64,000 bases of DNA from Nocardiopsis suaedae (lineage in GTDB: Bacteria > Actinomycetota > Actinomycetes > Streptosporangiales > Streptosporangiaceae), in contig NZ_JAQFWP010000004.1 in NCBI RefSeq assembly GCF_027706745.1, forward strand, positions 62,001-126,000, read 5' to 3'. Each line of letters begins with the position of its first letter. The stretch's first letter is position 1. A program made the position numbers and the translations under genes. Positions 8,352 through 15,503 of the stretch are shown in pieces. The notes below the pieces were generated by a model that did no database searches, was not told where the DNA came from, and saw nothing but the letters and a program-made list of their open reading frames with translations.

Positions 8352-9194
8352 GTGCGACCTGACGAATTCATCGAACGTTTCCGCCGCTTCTGCGCCGACG
8401 AGCTCGGGCCGGACATGGGGCCGCGTGTCGGCGCGCTGGCGCGGCGGGGCTTCGACCTCCACCCCGCAGACGTCGACGACGTCCCCGCCGGCCGGTCCTG
8501 CTTCGGCGGGACCGCGCTGCTCGCCCCCGGGACGCCCTGGCCCGAGGGGGAGAACGGACCGATGCCCCTCCTCGCCGTCCTGGACACGGCCGCGCTCCGC
8601 ACCGGGCTCGACGTCGAACTCCCCAGAGGGGCCCAACTGCTCAACTTCTTCTATGAGGGGCATGAGGAGGGCATCGCCGAAGACATCCGGGAAGGATGGA
8701 CGATCGGCTTCGAGGGCCCGTGCACGTGGAAGGTCGTCCCCGCCGATCCTGCCGTCGCGCAGGAGACCGCTCCGCCGACGCAGGACATCCTGATCCCCGC
8801 GCGTCCGGTCCGCGCCGACCCCATGGTCGCCCTGCCGGACCCGCACTCGACCTTCAATGAGCCCTCCCCCACCGAGGAGAAAGAGTTGTGGGAGGCGTTC
8901 GAGCGGATGCAGCAGCGGCTGCCGGAGATCGTCGGGGACGCCACCGCGTGGCCGTTCCACAACGTGCCCCATCGGATCGACAGTGATCGGGCGGCGGGGA
9001 ACCGGGCCTTCGGCTGGGCATGGCCCATGCAGGGCGGGCCGGTCACGGCCGAGAACCGTGTGCACCTGCTCCAGCTCGATAGCGACGCCCACTGGAAGTG
9101 GGCCGACGGCGGGATGGTCACCTTCGACATCCCGGCCGCCGCCCTGCGCGAGGGCGACTTCGACCAGGCGGGCTGTTACTTGGCCTCGTGCTGA
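8352..9194 (+). CDS. DUF1963 (YwqG-like) protein
   Basis: 280 aa protein of the DUF1963/YwqG family, whose molecular role is unknown. Recognisable segments are the CFGGTALLAPGTPWPEGENGP entry, PMPLLAVLDTAAL, the LLNFFYEG strand, and the C-terminal HLLQLDSDAHWKWADGG, where family members have a conserved Trp and acidic pattern. The start is the GTG at 8352. The ORF runs upstream into the degenerate last CRISPR repeat, but that part is repeat-derived and not coding. It lies about 100 bp beyond the trailer end of the CRISPR array. There is no evidence that it belongs to the CRISPR system. Confidence 0.85.
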   Translation: MRPDEFIERFRRFCADELGPDMGPRVGALARRGFDLHPADVDDVPAGRSCFGGTALLAPGTPWPEGENGPMPLLAVLDTAALRTGLDVELPRGAQLLNFFYEGHEEGIAEDIREGWTIGFEGPCTWKVVPADPAVAQETAPPTQDILIPARPVRADPMVALPDPHSTFNEPSPTEEKELWEAFERMQQRLPEIVGDATAWPFHNVPHRIDSDRAAGNRAFGWAWPMQGGPVTAENRVHLLQLDSDAHWKWADGGMVTFDIPAAALREGDFDQAGCYLASC

Positions 9195-9243
9195 GACGTG
9201 ACGGGGGCCGCCGCACGCGGTCCCCGTCACGTTCCTCCGCTCC

Positions 9244-10278
9244 TCAGGCGGCCAGTGCCTCTGCTGCTTTGGTGATCCTCGCCGCCGCCTCGGTGATGTC
9301 GGATTCGCCGACGTCCAGGTGCACGACCATCCGGACCGTGTCCGGGGCGATGGCGATGCAGCCCACGCCGTGGGCGCCCGCCAGTTCGGCCAGCTTCGGG
9401 GCCTCGCCCGGCTCGGTCTTGGCGATCACCATGTTCGTCAGGGCCTCGGCCGACAGCCCCGGGGCCGCGCTCAGGGACGCCGCCAGGCGCTCGGCCCGCG
9501 CGTGGTCGTCGGCAAGCCGCTCCACGTGGTGGTCGAGCGCGTACAACGCCCCCGCCGCGATGATGCCCGCCTGGCGCATACCGCCGCCCAGCAGCTTCCG
9601 CGCCCGGCGCGCGCGGCGGATGGTGTCACGGTCCGACAGCAGGGCGGCGCCGACCGGCGCGCCCAACCCCTTCGAGAAGCAGACGGTGACCGTGTCCGGG
9701 CCCGCAGCCGCCTCGGCGAGGCTCACACCCAGGGCCGTCGCGGCGTTCCACAGCCGCGAGCCGTCCAGGTGCGCCTTGAGCCCGTGCTGGTGCGCGAACG
9801 CGGACACCCGCGCCTGCCCTTCCAGGGGCATGACGCGGCCGGTGAAGGTGTTCTCCAGGCAGATCAGCGCAGGCTGGGCGCGGTGTACGTCGTCCGTGCC
9901 CTTGATCAGGCGCTCCAGCCACTCCCGGGGCGGGGTGCTGTCCGGCCCCGAGAAGGTCCGGGGCAGCAGGCGGGACAGCACCGACGTGCCGCCCTGTTCG
10001 TTTCCGAGGATGTGCGACAGCTCGTGCGCCCAGATCTCGTCGCCGCTGCGCCCGGCCAGGTAGGCCGCGATCTGGTTGGCCATGTGCGCCGAGGGGGTGT
10101 AGAGCGCGGCCTCCCGCCCCAGCATCTCGGCGGTCCGCTCCTCAAGGGCGCGGACGCTGGGGTCCTCCTCGAACACGTCGTCGCCGACCTCGGCGTCGGC
10201 CATGGCGCGGCGCATCTCGGGGGTGGGCCGGGTCATGGTGTCCGAGCGCAGGTCGATCTCAAGCGCGGTCGCGGGCAT
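9244..10278 (-). CDS. ltaE: Low-specificity L-threonine aldolase (PLP)
   Basis: 344 aa PLP enzyme of the β-eliminating lyase family, cleaving L-threonine/allo-threonine to glycine and acetaldehyde. It begins with the family signature DLRSDTMTRPTPEMR, has VGDDVFEEDPSV, the cofactor Asp172 in LDGSRLWNA, and the Schiff-base Lys203 in FSKGLGAPVG. Length is as expected. The ATG at 10278 with GGGAG upstream is chosen over an in-frame ATG 13 codons earlier. It is followed upstream (45 bp) by the serine hydrolase gene on the same strand, so the two may be co-transcribed. Confidence 0.93.
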   Translation of the reverse strand: MPATALEIDLRSDTMTRPTPEMRRAMADAEVGDDVFEEDPSVRALEERTAEMLGREAALYTPSAHMANQIAAYLAGRSGDEIWAHELSHILGNEQGGTSVLSRLLPRTFSGPDSTPPREWLERLIKGTDDVHRAQPALICLENTFTGRVMPLEGQARVSAFAHQHGLKAHLDGSRLWNAATALGVSLAEAAAGPDTVTVCFSKGLGAPVGAALLSDRDTIRRARRARKLLGGGMRQAGIIAAGALYALDHHVERLADDHARAERLAASLSAAPGLSAEALTNMVIAKTEPGEAPKLAELAGAHGVGCIAIAPDTVRMVVHLDVGESDITEAAARITKAAEALAA

Positions 10279-10323
10279 GGGCGGCTCCCGTTCCTTACAC
10301 GTCGAATACCCGGCCAACCCTAG

Positions 10324-11331
10324 TCAGGCGCTCCCCACGGGACCGCGCGGGGCCTGGCGGGCGATGTCGGCGGCCATGGCGTCGACCACGGCCTCGGCGA
10401 CGTGCTCGGTGCACTCGACGCCCGCACCGTAGCCGGGGTGCCCGGAGGAGAGCACCGCGACGAGGTAGGTGCGCCCGTCGTCGGCGACGATCCGGCCGGT
10501 GCTGTTGACCGCCCAGCGGCCGCCGTCCGACTCGACCGGCACCCACCCGTTCTTGAGTTCGGCGCCGTCTCCCCGGTCGGCGGCGGACACGCCCCAGGCC
10601 TGTTCCGGGGCGACGCCGGAGAGGAACCCGCGCACGGTCCGCCGGGAGTCGGCGGTCAGCGGTCCCTCGTCGGTGTAGATGCCGCGGAGCAGGGTGAGGC
10701 GTTCGCGCGCGGTGGTGGAGACGAGCCCCCAGCGGCCGCCCAGGCGGTCCTCGGCTCCGGTCAGGCCGAGCCGGGCGCGGCCCCGCTGGAACCCGGCGTA
10801 CATGCCGATGCGCTCGAAGAGTCCGTCCGCGGCGTCGTTGGAGCTGTGGCCGATCGCGGCCTTGGCCAGCGCGCGCTCCGCGTCATTGAGGGTGCGTCCG
10901 TCTGCCTGCGCTTGGAGCAGGAGAATGGAGAGGATATCGAGCTTGATGACGCTTCCCGGGTTGAACGGTTCTTCGTGGCGATAGCCGAACGCGGCGCCAC
11001 TGTCGAGTTCGACCGCGGCGACGGAGAAGTCCCCGGAGATGTCGGCGCGATAGGCGTCCAGGTCCTCGGCGAGATCGCGTTCGACGGCGAGGGAAAGGAC
11101 CGCCTTCTCCTCGTCGGTCGGGACCGATGCCCCGGGGTCACGCCACGGGGGGTCGAACACCGACGGCGCGGAGGCCGACGGCGAACCGGTGTCCGCGCGC
11201 GCGGGCGGAGGATCGAGGGCCGCGGCCATGGGGGCCGCGAGCACGGCGGCGGCCGCGACCGCGGCCCATCTCAAGGCCGTTTCGCGACCGGGTAATAGGC
11301 GGGCGATGCCTCGCGTTCGCACATAATCCAT
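10324..11331 (-). CDS. Exported class-A-β-lactamase-like serine hydrolase
   Basis: 335 aa with an N-terminal Arg-rich segment and a hydrophobic stretch (about residues 20-38) ending at ALDPPPARA, consistent with a signal peptide. The mature part has the penicilloyl-serine fold motifs: S127-V-I-K130 (SxxK), S163-S-N165 (SxN-like) and a KNG triad in ELKNGW (KTG-like). The Ω-loop Glu of true class A β-lactamases is not obvious, so it may be a peptidase or cell-wall enzyme rather than a resistance enzyme. The start is taken at the ATG at 11331, and an ATG 9 codons upstream is possible. No dedicated regulator is adjacent. Confidence 0.8.
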   Translation of the reverse strand: MDYVRTRGIARLLPGRETALRWAAVAAAAVLAAPMAAALDPPPARADTGSPSASAPSVFDPPWRDPGASVPTDEEKAVLSLAVERDLAEDLDAYRADISGDFSVAAVELDSGAAFGYRHEEPFNPGSVIKLDILSILLLQAQADGRTLNDAERALAKAAIGHSSNDAADGLFERIGMYAGFQRGRARLGLTGAEDRLGGRWGLVSTTARERLTLLRGIYTDEGPLTADSRRTVRGFLSGVAPEQAWGVSAADRGDGAELKNGWVPVESDGGRWAVNSTGRIVADDGRTYLVAVLSSGHPGYGAGVECTEHVAEAVVDAMAADIARQAPRGPVGSA

Positions 11332-11449
11332 GGCTTTGTGGTGCCAATGCTGGCACATCCGACAGTTGCCGATTCCTACCCGCTCATATCGATTGCGCTA
11401 ACTTCGGCGCCAGAAGTGCCCGCCCCGCAGGCGATCCGGGCGTCGGCCC

Positions 11450-11631
11450 CTAGGGGGTGTTGTGCGGATCACGGCCTACTGCGCGACGCCCGGGCACGCC
11501 CCTCGCTGCGTCCTCATCGGTCGACAGCGCACCCAGGCTGACTCCCCTGCTTTTCGGGAAACACAGCGTTCTCGCGATGAACGCACCTGGACGCCGCTCG
11601 CTACGGCCATGATCCACACAACACCCCCTAG
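11450..11631. mobile_element. MITE, about 174 bp with long terminal inverted repeats
   Basis: Both ends carry nearly the same ~27-bp sequence in inverted orientation, beginning GGGGTGTTGTG and continuing GGATCAnGGCC with two differences. The element is bounded on both sides by CTAG (11450-11453 and 11628-11631), which looks like a 4-bp target duplication. Inside there is no transposase reading frame. CTAG-type targets and such ends suggest a non-autonomous derivative of an IS5-type element mobilised in trans. That family assignment is inference. The right-hand CTAG supplies the TAG stop codon of bioN. Confidence 0.8.
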
Positions 11632-12239
11632 TCGACCCCGCGCGCGGTCATCGCCTCGCCCATGGCCTCGGCCGTGCGGATCATGCCGACGATGACCGGG
11701 ACGACGGTGAGGTGGGGCCAGGCGGGCAGGCCGCGCGCTGCGCAGGCGTCCCTCGACTCCTGCCAGGCCGCGGCGACCATGGGCACCGACCGGACCGTCA
11801 GGGCGAGGACGAGCGCGACACGGTCGGGGCGCACGCCGAACCGGGCCAGCGGGCGGGCGAGGCGCTCGAACAGGTCGAGCATCGCGCTGACGCGGGTGGT
11901 GAAGGTGACCAGGCCCGCCGCCAGGACGGCGGCGACCAGGAGCAGGCAGACGCGGAACGCCGCCCGCGGGTCGCCGGTGAGCGCCTGGAAGAGCGCGATG
12001 ACGGCGAGGAACGGCAGCAGGGGCACGAGGAGGCGCAGGGGGCGCCGCAGGCCCAGGCCGGAGGCGGGATAGGCGGCGAGGCAGGCGAGGGCGGCGGCGG
12101 GGGTCGCGACGGGACCCGCGGCGTGGTCGTCGAGGGCGACGAGGACGGTGACCAGGGCCAGGAGAGCGAGGATCTTGGCCCCGGCCGGGAGGCGGTGCAG
12201 CACCGACCGGCCGGGGACGAAGAGGCCGAGCACGTTCAC
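11628..12239 (-). CDS. bioN: Energy-coupling-factor transporter transmembrane protein (BioN)
   Basis: 203 aa integral membrane T-component of the biotin ECF importer, which couples the ATPase to the substrate-binding protein. Five or so hydrophobic segments are visible, and the cytoplasmic coupling helices carry the family's Ala-Arg-Gly signatures (DACAARGLPAW, and EAMTARGVD at the C-terminus). The start is the GTG at 12239, overlapping the bioM stop by 4 bp (GTGA). The protein ends exactly at the MITE: the stop TAG is part of the duplicated CTAG. The length is normal, so the insertion appears to have left the protein intact. Confidence 0.9.
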   Translation of the reverse strand: MNVLGLFVPGRSVLHRLPAGAKILALLALVTVLVALDDHAAGPVATPAAALACLAAYPASGLGLRRPLRLLVPLLPFLAVIALFQALTGDPRAAFRVCLLLVAAVLAAGLVTFTTRVSAMLDLFERLARPLARFGVRPDRVALVLALTVRSVPMVAAAWQESRDACAARGLPAWPHLTVVPVIVGMIRTAEAMGEAMTARGVD

Positions 12240-12955
12240 GCCCGCTCTCCAAGGTCGGACGGCTCCATGTCCGCCGCCCGGGCGTCCATCAGGGCGGTGT
12301 AGTGGGCGGTGGCCGCGTCCGGGGCGCCGTCGAACACGACGCGGCCGCCGTCCATGACCAGGACGCGGTCGAAGCCCTGGAGCATGTCGAGCTGGTGGGT
12401 GAGCAGGACCAGGCGCTGCGGCAGCGCGCGGAGGGTGCGCTCGATGACGCGCGCGTTGTGCATGTCGAGCAGGGTGGTGGGCTCGTCGCACACGAGCACA
12501 TCGGGCTGGGTGACCAGCACCGAGGCGAGCGCGAGCATCTGCTTCTGTCCGCCGGAGAGCAGGTGGGCGGGGTGGTCGCGGTGGTCGAGCAGGCCGTGGC
12601 GGTCCAGGACGGCGTCGACCCGGCTCCGGGTCGCGTCGGCGGTCAGGCCCAACCGGCGCAGGCCGAGGGCGACGTCCTCGGCGACGGTCGGCATGAGGAT
12701 CTGGGTGGACGCGTCGGAGAAGACGAAGCCCACCCGGCGGCGGGCGGCGCGCGGGTCGCGGCGGGTGTCCCGGCCGTCGACCCGCACGGTGCCCGAGTCG
12801 GGGACGACGAGTCCGTTGAGGGTGCGGGCGAGCGTGGACTTGCCCGAGCCGTTGGCGCCGATGATCCCGATGCGGTGCTCGGCGAGGTCGAGGCCGATGC
12901 CGCGGAGGACGGGGCGGTCGCCGTAGGCGTGGGAGACGTCGCGCAGCTCGATCAT
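12236..12955 (-). CDS. bioM: ECF transporter ATPase (BioM)
   Basis: 239 aa ABC ATPase energising biotin uptake. Walker A is GANGSGKST (about residues 34-42), the signature is LSGGQKQMLALA, Walker B is VLVCDEPTTLLD, and the switch His is in LLTHQLDM. It has 4-bp overlaps with bioY upstream and bioN downstream, so the three are translated as one operon. CbiO-type ATPases look the same, and the biotin assignment rests on the neighbouring bioY. Confidence 0.93.
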   Translation of the reverse strand: MIELRDVSHAYGDRPVLRGIGLDLAEHRIGIIGANGSGKSTLARTLNGLVVPDSGTVRVDGRDTRRDPRAARRRVGFVFSDASTQILMPTVAEDVALGLRRLGLTADATRSRVDAVLDRHGLLDHRDHPAHLLSGGQKQMLALASVLVTQPDVLVCDEPTTLLDMHNARVIERTLRALPQRLVLLTHQLDMLQGFDRVLVMDGGRVVFDGAPDAATAHYTALMDARAADMEPSDLGERA

Positions 12956-13578
12956 GCTCGGGCGCGCCCGGACTCGGTGTCGGCCCCCTTCGCGACCCGC
13001 CGCCCGGCCGGGGGCACCGGGTAGGCGCGGTGCACGGCGGCGGCGATGGCGGCGGCGAGGACGGCCTTGGCGAGGTCGCCGGGGAGGAAGACGCCCGCGC
13101 CGATGAAGCCGGCGAGGAGGGTGTCGCCGAGGTAGAGGGCGCTCCAGGGGACGCCGACGAGGTAGATGGCGCCGATGCCGCCGACGATGTTGATCAGGAA
13201 GCCGCCCCAGAAGCGGTAGCGGCGCATGAGGGTCTGGGTGAGCAGGCCGATGACGAGGGCGCCGACGACCCAGCCGAGGAGGTAGCCCCCGGTGGGGCCG
13301 AGGAAGGGCTCGATGCCGCCGCGCCCGCCGGGGAGGAGGGGGAGCCCGGCGAGGGTGAGGGCGAGGAAGGCGAGGATGGACAGGGTGCCGCGCTTCGCGC
13401 CGAGGATGGCGGGGGCGAGCATGACGCCGAGGGTCTGGAGGGTGATCGGCACCGGGCCGACGGGGATGGCGAAGGGCATGCTCAGCGCGGCGAGGAGGGC
13501 CGCGAACACGGCGACGAGGGCGAGATCGCGAGCGGTGAGCCCGCGGTAGCGGACAGCCTGAGCAGGGGATTCGGCCAT
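12952..13578 (-). CDS. bioY: Biotin transporter substrate-binding subunit BioY
   Basis: 208 aa S-component membrane protein that binds biotin. The family hallmarks are present: ALSMPFAIPVGPVPITLQTLGVMLA near residues 30-54, the GPTGGYLLGW motif, and six hydrophobic segments. It is first in the bioY-bioM-bioN operon, with an ATG at 13578 preceded by AGGAGG-like sequence (GAGGACCCTCCTATGG read on the minus strand). I did not find a confident BioQ-type operator in the 150 bp upstream. Length is normal for the family. Confidence 0.94.
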   Translation of the reverse strand: MAESPAQAVRYRGLTARDLALVAVFAALLAALSMPFAIPVGPVPITLQTLGVMLAPAILGAKRGTLSILAFLALTLAGLPLLPGGRGGIEPFLGPTGGYLLGWVVGALVIGLLTQTLMRRYRFWGGFLINIVGGIGAIYLVGVPWSALYLGDTLLAGFIGAGVFLPGDLAKAVLAAAIAAAVHRAYPVPPAGRRVAKGADTESGRARA

Positions 13579-13734
13579 AGGAGGGTCCTCGGGTCAGGGG
13601 GCGCCCGGAGAGGGCGCCGCGGTGATGGGGACACGACCCATTGTCCGGTTTGCGGCATTGAGTTCCCCTTGTGCCGAGCCACAGGGTTCGGGGCAGGGGG
13701 TTTGTCGGCTCCCCCTCTAGTACCGACCGACAAC

Positions 13735-13767
13735 GAGGGGCGGACCCGGAAGGCGGGTCCGCCCCTC
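13735..13767. terminator. Strong symmetric hairpin upstream of bioY
   Basis: Perfect 13-bp arms (GAGGGGCGGACCC at 13735-13747 and GGGTCCGCCCCTC at 13755-13767) enclose a 7-nt loop. It would end transcripts coming leftward from the small gene at 13882 and through the crRNA-like unit. Confidence 0.65.
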
Positions 13768-13784
13768 AGAGGCGATGGATCGGT

Positions 13785-13873
13785 GCTCCTCCCCCGCACG
13801 TGCGGGGACCGTGTGGAGCGCCAGATCGCCGAACTCCAAGCCAAGAGTCCATCCCCGCGGCGCGGGGCGACTT
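13785..13873 (-). CRISPR. Two-repeat degenerate CRISPR-like unit (crRNA-like RNA candidate)
   Basis: Read on the minus strand, 13873-13846 matches the array repeat in register at positions 15-27 (CGCGGGGATGGAC, 13 contiguous bases) plus the CCC of the 5' stem arm. A 33-nt spacer (13845-13813) follows. Then 13812-13785 matches the repeat at 19 of 28 positions, including CCCCGCA and GCGGGG, but has lost the ATGGACC handle. The 28-33-28 spacing is identical to the main array 5.5 kb away. No third repeat is found on either side at 61-bp steps. The unit begins 8 nt after the stop codon of the small gene at 13882-14118 and ends just before a terminator. A relic array is the alternative reading. Confidence 0.7.
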
Positions 13874-13881
13874 CAGCGCCA

Positions 13882-14118
13882 TCAGCGCGGAGCCCGAACA
13901 TGACCGGACGCGGCATCGGGAGGCGCCTCGTCGGAGTCAGGGCGGGGCAGCCCGAGATGCTCGTTGAGCTGCCGAAGGAGATCCTCAGCGCTGTGGGCGT
14001 GGAAGGTGGCGGATCCCGAGGGCGGCGGCGCTCCGCGCATCATGCGCCCATATGACGCGTACGCGGCCTTGATGGTCTCGGGATCGGTGTCGCGGTAGGG
14101 CGTGCGGGCATCGCTCAT
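13882..14118 (-). CDS. Small hypothetical protein
   Basis: 78 aa. I do not recognise a family. The ATG at 14118 has AGGAGGG 6-7 bp upstream, and the protein starts MSDARTPYRDTDPETIKAAY. It is hydrophilic, with an amphipathic middle (EDLLRQLNEHLG, possible short coiled coil) and a disordered Pro/Asp-rich tail. Its 3' end runs directly into the two-repeat CRISPR-like unit, so both may be on one transcript. Codon usage looks like the neighbours. Confidence 0.6.
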   Translation of the reverse strand: MSDARTPYRDTDPETIKAAYASYGRMMRGAPPPSGSATFHAHSAEDLLRQLNEHLGLPRPDSDEAPPDAASGHVRAPR

Positions 14119-14230
14119 GGTCGACCCTCCTGGCGGTGCGCCGGCCTCCACGATAGGAGCGGTCACCCCTCGACGTCGGCCTTCTGGGCGATAGCGACCC
14201 ACTCGACCCCGTCGCGGCCAGGAACGGTCC

Positions 14231-15292
14231 TCACTCTCCCACGGGAAGCACGCACGCCGGGTCGGGGATCGACAGGCGGTCCACCGGTTCTCCCGCCACG
14301 CCCTCCTCGTCGATCGGCATGGTCGTCACCGTGCCGCTCATCTGGTTCGCCACCACGACGTGGCCGCTCGTCACGGCGAAGTGGCGCGGCCACTTGCCGC
14401 CCGTCGGGTACTCCGCCAGGAGCCGCAGCGACGCTCCGCCCTCCTCCACCGCGAAGGTCGTCACCGTGTCCGCCCCCCGGTTCGCCACGTACAACCGCTC
14501 CCCCGACGGCGACAGCGCGATCTCGCTCGGGTAGACGGCCTCCACCTCCCCTTCGTACTGGGACGCGTCCACCGTCCCCACCGGCCACGCCGACGCCTTG
14601 TCCTGGTCCCACTGGAGGACGTGCACCCGCGCGTCGAGCTCACCCGACACGTACAGGAACCCGGCCGGGTGCATCGCGATGTGCCTCGGCCCGGTCCCCG
14701 GCTCCAGGCGCACGGGCTCCTGGGCCTCCCCCACGGGCTCCGCCGCTTCCGCGTCGAAGGGGTGCACCCGCAGCAGGTCCGCCCCCAGGTCGGCGATGAG
14801 CAGGTGCCGCCCACCGGGCGCGATCGCCGTGCAGTGCGCGCGCGGCCCCTCCTGGCGGCCGGGCACCGGCCCTGACCCTTCCCCCTCCAGGAGCGCCACC
14901 GCGGGCCCAGGAGCCGCGTCCCCTTCGATCGGGTGCACACTCACCGACCCGCTGAAGTAGTTCGCGGCGATCACATGCTTGCCCGCCGGGTGCACCAGCA
15001 CGTGGCACGGCGCCTTGCCCCCCGTCGGGGTCTCGCCCAGGGTCACCGACGCCCAGCCCTCCCCGGCCGCGAACCAGGACAGGGCCCCCTCCATGCGCTC
15101 GGAGACCGCGTACACCTTGCCGCCGTCCGGGTGCATCGCCAGGAAGGACGGTCCGACCGCCTCCACGGCCGCACCGCCGCCGCCCAGCCGCCCGCTCCCG
15201 GTGTCCATCCATGCCAGGTACACGCCGACGCCGGTCCCCGTCGGCTCGGAGTCGCGCGTGTAGGTCCCGACCCAAAGCAGCCTCTCGCCCAT
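14231..15292 (-). CDS. Lactonase family β-propeller (6-phosphogluconolactonase-like)
   Basis: 353 aa, matching the length of the Lactonase (Pgl/YbhE) seven-bladed propeller family. Blade repeats are visible: GPSFLAMHPDGGKVYAVSE, KAPCHVLVHPAGKHVIAANY, HCTAIAPGGRHLLIADLG, GPRHIAMHPAGFLYVSGE, PSEIALSPSGERLYVANRG and WPRHFAVTSGHVVVANQ. Members hydrolyse 6-phosphogluconolactone or related sugar lactones, and the exact substrate here is unproven. No signal peptide is seen. The ATG at 15292 with GGAAGGAAGG upstream is chosen, although the frame stays open far upstream. It is divergent from the two-component system at 15504. Confidence 0.88.
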   Translation of the reverse strand: MGERLLWVGTYTRDSEPTGTGVGVYLAWMDTGSGRLGGGGAAVEAVGPSFLAMHPDGGKVYAVSERMEGALSWFAAGEGWASVTLGETPTGGKAPCHVLVHPAGKHVIAANYFSGSVSVHPIEGDAAPGPAVALLEGEGSGPVPGRQEGPRAHCTAIAPGGRHLLIADLGADLLRVHPFDAEAAEPVGEAQEPVRLEPGTGPRHIAMHPAGFLYVSGELDARVHVLQWDQDKASAWPVGTVDASQYEGEVEAVYPSEIALSPSGERLYVANRGADTVTTFAVEEGGASLRLLAEYPTGGKWPRHFAVTSGHVVVANQMSGTVTTMPIDEEGVAGEPVDRLSIPDPACVLPVGE

Positions 15293-15451
15293 CCGCAGCG
15301 CCTTCCTTCCCGTCCACGGTCGCCGTGCTCGACCGAGCATCGCACGACGCGCCGACGCGCCCCCGGTACGGGTCGGGAATGCTCCGACTCCCCAGTCCGG
15401 CGGGGTGTCGGGCCGCCGTGGTCCCCATCGCCCCTGCCCGCGCGGGCCGCT

Positions 15452-15467
15452 CCTTACTTTCGACAGG
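15452..15467. promoter_or_regulatory. Candidate response-regulator site upstream of the histidine kinase gene
   Basis: The sequence CCTTACTTTCGACAGG lies about 37 bp before the kinase start. It differs at two positions from the perfect inverted repeat CCTGACTTTCGTCAGG at 23771-23786 upstream of the ABC transporter. The likeness suggests binding by the NarL-type regulator encoded here (autoregulation). Confidence 0.5.
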
Positions 15468-15503
15468 TGACGGCGGTGATCACGACTGGCTAGCGTCCTT
15501 GGC

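Noticed and set aside
7516-8644. Long reading frames with repeating PAGAGMD-, PQARGW- or PRLRG-like units across the CRISPR array
   Set aside because: They are translations of the CRISPR repeats in several frames on both strands. The 61-bp period and spacer content show they are not proteins.
11418-11445. GCCCCGCAGGCG (12 bases) identical to part of the CRISPR repeat
   Set aside because: The other half of the repeat does not match, and no partner repeat is found 61 bp away on either side. GC-rich chance match next to the MITE.
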